A stretch of DNA of 64,000 nucleotides from Stagnihabitans lacustris. GTDB taxonomy: Bacteria > Pseudomonadota > Alphaproteobacteria > Rhodobacterales > Rhodobacteraceae. Under the pieces are notes generated by a model, which had not been told where the DNA came from, did no database searches, and saw nothing but the letters and a program-made list of their open reading frames with translations. The stretch is taken from the NCBI RefSeq assembly GCF_025950525.1, contig NZ_JAPDGS010000002.1, forward strand, positions 310,001 through 374,000, written 5' to 3'. How positions within the stretch are numbered: the first letter of the stretch is position 1; the number at the start of each line of letters is the position of its first letter. Of the stretch, positions 60,516 to 64,000 are shown in pieces. Both the position numbers and the translations under genes were made by a program.

Positions 60516-62252
60516 ATGGCGCCACTGGAATTCAAGCGCGGTCGCGAGGAACTCGACGCCGCGCGCCGCGACCTTCGCGGCCTGCTGATCGCCGCATTCG
60601 TTTTTTCGATATTCGTCAATATCTTGATGCTGACCGGCCCGCTTTACATGCTGCAGGTCTATGACCGGGTTCTGGGCGCGCGGTCCGAACCGACGCTGTG
60701 GGCGCTGACCGCGCTGATGACGGTGCTTTATGCGGCAATGGGGGTGCTGGACTATGCCCGCGGCCGGGTGATGACCCGGATCGGGGCGCGGATTCAGGAA
60801 AAGCTGGACCGCCGGGTTTTTTCGGCCGCGCTGCGCCGGATGTCGCTGGTGCCGAACGACCCGCTGGCCACCGCCGCGCAACGCGACCTGGAGGCGATCC
60901 GCCAGCTTTGGGCCTCTCCGGTGTTGACCGCGATCTTTGACATTCCCTGGACGCCGATGTTCCTGTTCGCGATTTTCGCCTTCCACCCGCTGCTGGGCTG
61001 GATGTCGGTTGCGGGCGGGCTGATCCTGGTGGCCGTCACCTGGCTGAACCAATGGCTGACGAAACAGCCGCTCTTGAAGGCCAATTCCGCCACGATGCGG
61101 TCGGAAATGCTGTCCGACAGCATCAAGCAGGAAGGCGAGGTCGTGCAGGCGCTTGGCATGACAGGCGCGGCCTTTGACCGTTGGCAGGTCGCCCGCCGCT
61201 ATGCGCTGGAACAGGGGATCGAGGCCGCCGATACCGCCGGCGTCTTTGGCACCGTGTCGAAAATCTTCCGCCAATTCCTGCAATCGGCCATGCTGGGCCT
61301 GGGCGCCTATCTGGTCATCAAAGGCGAGATGGGGTCGGGCGCGATGATCACCGGCTCGATCCTGCTGGGCCGCGCCTTGCAGCCGATCGAAGTGGCCGTC
61401 AGCCAATGGGCGCTGGTGACGCGCGCGCAAGAGGCGCGGTTGCGCCTGTCCGAACTGTTGACCCGCGTGCAGCCCGAACCGCCGCGCACCGAACTGCCGC
61501 GGCCCAAGGCGATACTCGAGGCGCAAAGCCTGACCGTCGTTCCGCCCGGCGAAAGCCAGGCCGTGTTGCGCATGGTGTCTTTCCGGTTGGAGCCGGGGCA
61601 GGCCATGGGCGTCATCGGGCCTTCGGGGGCGGGGAAATCGACGCTGGCCCGCGCGCTGATCGGCGCCTGGAAGCCTGCGGGCGGCAAGGTGCGGCTGGAT
61701 GGCGCGGCGCTGGACCAATATGACCCTGACAAATTGGGCAGCTATATCGGCTACTTGCCGCAACGCATCACGCTGTTCGAAGGCACGATTGCCGAGAACA
61801 TCGCCCGCCTGACGTCGAACCCCGATGGCAACGCCGTTGTGGCCGCGGCGAAAAAGGCCGCCGCCCATGACATGATCACCAAACTGCCCGATGGCTATGA
61901 CACCCGCGTCGCGGCCTTGGGCGGCAGGCTTTCGGGCGGCCAGATTCAGCGCATCGGCCTGGCCCGCGCGCTGTATGGCGACCCGATGCTTCTGGTTCTG
62001 GACGAGCCGAATTCGAACCTGGACAACGAAGGGTCGATGGCCCTGAACCAGGCCATCAAGGTGATGAAGGAACAGGGCCGCGCCATCCTGATCATGGCCC
62101 ACCGCCCCGCCGCCATCCAGGAATGTGAACTTCTTCTGGTGCTGGAGGACGGGATGCGCCGCGCCTTTGGCCCTCGCGACCAGGTCTTGAAGGACATGGT
62201 CAAGAACCACACCGAAATCGCCAAATCCACCGGACAAGGAGGCGTGACATGA
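60516..62252 (+). CDS. prtD: Type I secretion ABC transporter (PrtD family permease/ATPase)
   Basis: A 578-residue half-transporter. The membrane part occupies residues ~20-310. In the ATPase, Walker A is GPSGAGKST (residues 368-376), the Q-loop is GYLPQRITLF, the signature is LSGGQIQR (from 472), Walker B is LLVLDEPNSN and the switch His is in LIMAHRP. It lacks the peptidase-like N-terminal domain of bacteriocin exporters, as in PrtD/RtxB-type systems for RTX-type substrates. The adaptor gene overlaps by four bases (ATGA). No tolC is present. Confidence 0.93.
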   Translation: MAPLEFKRGREELDAARRDLRGLLIAAFVFSIFVNILMLTGPLYMLQVYDRVLGARSEPTLWALTALMTVLYAAMGVLDYARGRVMTRIGARIQEKLDRRVFSAALRRMSLVPNDPLATAAQRDLEAIRQLWASPVLTAIFDIPWTPMFLFAIFAFHPLLGWMSVAGGLILVAVTWLNQWLTKQPLLKANSATMRSEMLSDSIKQEGEVVQALGMTGAAFDRWQVARRYALEQGIEAADTAGVFGTVSKIFRQFLQSAMLGLGAYLVIKGEMGSGAMITGSILLGRALQPIEVAVSQWALVTRAQEARLRLSELLTRVQPEPPRTELPRPKAILEAQSLTVVPPGESQAVLRMVSFRLEPGQAMGVIGPSGAGKSTLARALIGAWKPAGGKVRLDGAALDQYDPDKLGSYIGYLPQRITLFEGTIAENIARLTSNPDGNAVVAAAKKAAAHDMITKLPDGYDTRVAALGGRLSGGQIQRIGLARALYGDPMLLVLDEPNSNLDNEGSMALNQAIKVMKEQGRAILIMAHRPAAIQECELLLVLEDGMRRAFGPRDQVLKDMVKNHTEIAKSTGQGGVT

Positions 62253-63697
62253 GCGAGACCCCCAAGCTCTCCACCGCCCCGGCAGAGCCGCACCGCGTCG
62301 AACCGGGCCAGTCCCTGACGACGCCGTCCCCGATCGAACTGGCCAAGGTCGACAAAAAGGGCACCGCCGTGGCCCTGCCGCAGGGCGTGGCCCCGGCGCC
62401 GAAACTGCAAACCTGGTCGGCCAAAAGGCCGATCTGGATCGGCGGCGTGACGGTCGTTGTCCTGCTGGCTTTCTTTGTCGGCTGGGGCATGTTGACCACG
62501 ATTTCCGGCGCCGTGGTGACGCAGGGCATCATTCAGGTTGAACAAAATCGCCAGATTGTTCAGCATCTTGACGGCGGGATGATCGCCGAAATCTCTGTGA
62601 CCGAGGGGCAGACGGTGGCCGCGGGCGACCTTCTGATGCGGCTGGACGGCACCCAGGTGAAGGCCGAACTGGCCATCGTCGAGGGGCAGTTGTTCGACGC
62701 CACCGCCCGCAAGGCCCGGCTTGTGGCCGAGCGCGACGACCTGACCGAGCCCGTCTTTCCGCCGGACCTTCTGGCCCTGGCCCAGACCCGCCCCGATGTC
62801 GCCGAACAGATCGAGGGGCAAAGGCGGCTCTTCACCGCGCGGCTGGACACGGTCAACGCCCAGATCAGCCAGCTGAACAAACGGATGGAGCAGATTTCGG
62901 CCCAGGGTGACGGTGTGCGCGCGCAAATGGCCGCCATCGACGACCAGGAATCCTTGCTGCAGCCCGAGATTGACTCCAAGCAAAAGCTTCTGGATCAAGG
63001 GCTTGCGCAGTCCGCCCAGGTGGCCGACCTGCAACGCGAGGCCGCGCGCCTTTTGGGCAACAAGGGCGAGCTGACCGCCTCGCTGGCGCAGGCCGAGGGG
63101 CGCGCCACGGAAATCGAGCTGCAGATCCTGCAAATCCGCTCGGCCCGGCGCGAAGAGGCCAACACCCAGTTGCGCGACATGGGGGACAAGACGTTGGAGC
63201 TTGCGGAACGCCGTCGCGCCCTGACCGAAAAGGTCGACCGCCTGGACATCCGCGCGCCGGTTTCGGGCGTGGTCCTTGGCCTGGCCGTGACGACGCCGCA
63301 ATCGGTGATCCGCCCGGCCGATCCGCTGCTGTATATCATCCCGCAGGATCGGCCGCTGATCATCATCATCCAGATCCCGCCGATCCATGTCGATGAAATC
63401 CGCGTCGGCTCTGTCGTCGAGGTGGCCTTTGCCGCCTTTTCGGCCCGCACGACACCGCAGTTGAAGGGCAAGATCACCACGATTTCGCCCGATGCGATCA
63501 CCGATCAGGCGACGCACCAAAGCTATTACCGCGGCGAAGTCGTGCTGGACCCGGGCGAAATGGCCAAGCTGGAGGGTCAGACCCTGTTGCCGGGCATGCC
63601 GGTCCAAGGTTTTGTCTCGACCGGGGATCGCACGCCGATGGCCTATCTGATCAAGCCCTTCTGGGATTATGTTCACATGGCCTTCCGCGAGAATTGA
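62249..63697 (+). CDS. prtE: HlyD-family type I secretion periplasmic adaptor
   Basis: A 482-residue membrane-fusion protein. One N-terminal membrane helix (IWIGGVTVVVLLAFFVGWGMLTT) is followed by the biotinyl-lipoyl-like HLDGGMIAEISVTEGQTVAAGDLLMRLD. The long coiled coil is at residues ~130-320, and RAPVSGVVLGLAVTTPQSVIRPADPLLYIIP is the barrel-sandwich return. The C-terminal barrel ends in YLIKPFWDYVHMAFREN. It works with the PrtD-type ATPase encoded immediately upstream. Confidence 0.93.
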   Translation: MSETPKLSTAPAEPHRVEPGQSLTTPSPIELAKVDKKGTAVALPQGVAPAPKLQTWSAKRPIWIGGVTVVVLLAFFVGWGMLTTISGAVVTQGIIQVEQNRQIVQHLDGGMIAEISVTEGQTVAAGDLLMRLDGTQVKAELAIVEGQLFDATARKARLVAERDDLTEPVFPPDLLALAQTRPDVAEQIEGQRRLFTARLDTVNAQISQLNKRMEQISAQGDGVRAQMAAIDDQESLLQPEIDSKQKLLDQGLAQSAQVADLQREAARLLGNKGELTASLAQAEGRATEIELQILQIRSARREEANTQLRDMGDKTLELAERRRALTEKVDRLDIRAPVSGVVLGLAVTTPQSVIRPADPLLYIIPQDRPLIIIIQIPPIHVDEIRVGSVVEVAFAAFSARTTPQLKGKITTISPDAITDQATHQSYYRGEVVLDPGEMAKLEGQTLLPGMPVQGFVSTGDRTPMAYLIKPFWDYVHMAFREN

Positions 63698-63764
63698 ACC
63701 GCGTCTTGTGAGCGTCACGGGCCGGGGGTAGCCTCCGGCCCGAAGCATTTGACTGGGGGGAATC

Positions 63765-64000
63765 ATGTCCATCGAAGAACGTCTGGCCGAACTGGGGGTG
63801 ACCCTTCCCGACGCGCCCGCGCCCGCGGCGAATTATGTGCCCTTCGTGCAGGTGGGCGACCTAGTCCATGTCTCGGGCCAGATTTCCAAGGGTGATGCCG
63901 GGTTGATCACCGGCAAGCTGGGCGCCGATCTGGACGTGGCTGCGGGGGCCGAGGCCGCCCGCGCCTGCGCCGTGGCGCTTTTGGCGCAGGCCCGCGCGGC
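63765..64000 (+). CDS. RidA/YjgF family protein, 5' part (runs off the right edge)
   Basis: Only the first 78 residues are in the window. The sequence MSIEERLAELGVTLPDAPAPAANYVPFVQVGDLVHVSGQIS is the start of a RidA-like enamine/imine deaminase of the longer subgroup. The catalytic Arg region is beyond the edge. The ATG follows GGGGGGAATC. The upstream gap 63698-63764 holds a short GGGCCGG / CCGGCCC hairpin. Confidence 0.88.
   Translation, partial: MSIEERLAELGVTLPDAPAPAANYVPFVQVGDLVHVSGQISKGDAGLITGKLGADLDVAAGAEAARACAVALLAQARA

Noticed and set aside
43415..63697. RTX-repeat protein as the substrate of the PrtD-type exporter
   Set aside because: The genes are 17 kb apart, the protein has an N-terminal hydrophobic segment, and no shared operon or C-terminal export signal is visible.
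63715..63745. Terminator after the HlyD-family gene
   Set aside because: A GGGCCGG / CCGGCCC stem exists, but there is no T-run and it may be part of the RidA leader.

Overview
The window looks like chromosomal DNA of a high-GC alphaproteobacterium of the order Rhodobacterales (Rhodobacteraceae/Paracoccaceae type). The evidence is the GC-rich codon use, tightly packed genes with ATGA/GTGA/TGATG overlaps, the gene repertoire (glcDEF, FeS-type photolyase, PrtD-type secretion ATPase, zf-CHCC protein, motB-flgEKLI) and CtrA-like TTAA-N7-TTAA boxes in front of motility genes. I see no tRNA, rRNA, CRISPR array, plasmid or prophage backbone. The only clear mobile element is one IS66 copy.

Layout. 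1-4152 (minus): 5' part of polA, a small zinc-finger protein, hydroxypyruvate isomerase and a DUF1285 protein. 4224-10865 (plus): a four-gene MoxR / DUF58 / DUF4159 / membrane-protein operon with every junction overlapping. 10896-12419: FeS bacterial photolyase. 12471-13654 (minus): two membrane proteins. 13730-17593: glycolate oxidase glcD-glcE-glcF, followed by a secreted trypsin-like protease (17624) and an Hsp20 chaperone (18599) behind a ROSE-like RNA thermometer. 19218-24792: a Cys/Met-metabolism PLP enzyme, a peptidoglycan-binding protein, a GabD-type aldehyde dehydrogenase, an AlkZ-like glycosylase and a TetR regulator. 24936-25577: a phage-type coiled-coil protein of lower GC. 25730-27751: a flavin/FeS demethylase-type oxidoreductase.

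27923-34705 is a flagellar block: unknown protein, MotB, FlgE, FlgK, FlgL, FlgI. It ends at an IS66 element (34876-37431) whose transposase gene carries two frameshifts and which has no target-site duplication. Beyond the IS lie a PAS/MCP-tip protein, a three-gene cluster (unknown, isochorismatase-fold hydrolase, DUF1993) and argD-argF. 42573-48626 carries a sulfotransferase, an RTX-repeat protein, a divergent 5'-nucleotidase, DUF952-pyrD and epmA; efp is divergent from epmA. Then come rsmD, a ferredoxin-reductase-type flavoprotein, a peroxiredoxin, a CoA-transferase, glnK-amtB, a class A PBP, a glycosyltransferase-like protein, mlaA-mlaC, a type I secretion ATPase/adaptor pair and the start of a RidA protein.

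Two features cut across genes. A dispersed intergenic repeat (GC-rich hairpin plus a GATATTT...TATGAAAG core) occurs at least eight times, sometimes supplying a stop codon or abutting a start. CtrA-like boxes precede the unknown flagellar-locus gene, motB, flgE and the PAS/MCP-tip gene, and more weakly the RTX gene, which suggests one cell-cycle/motility regulon on both sides of the IS.
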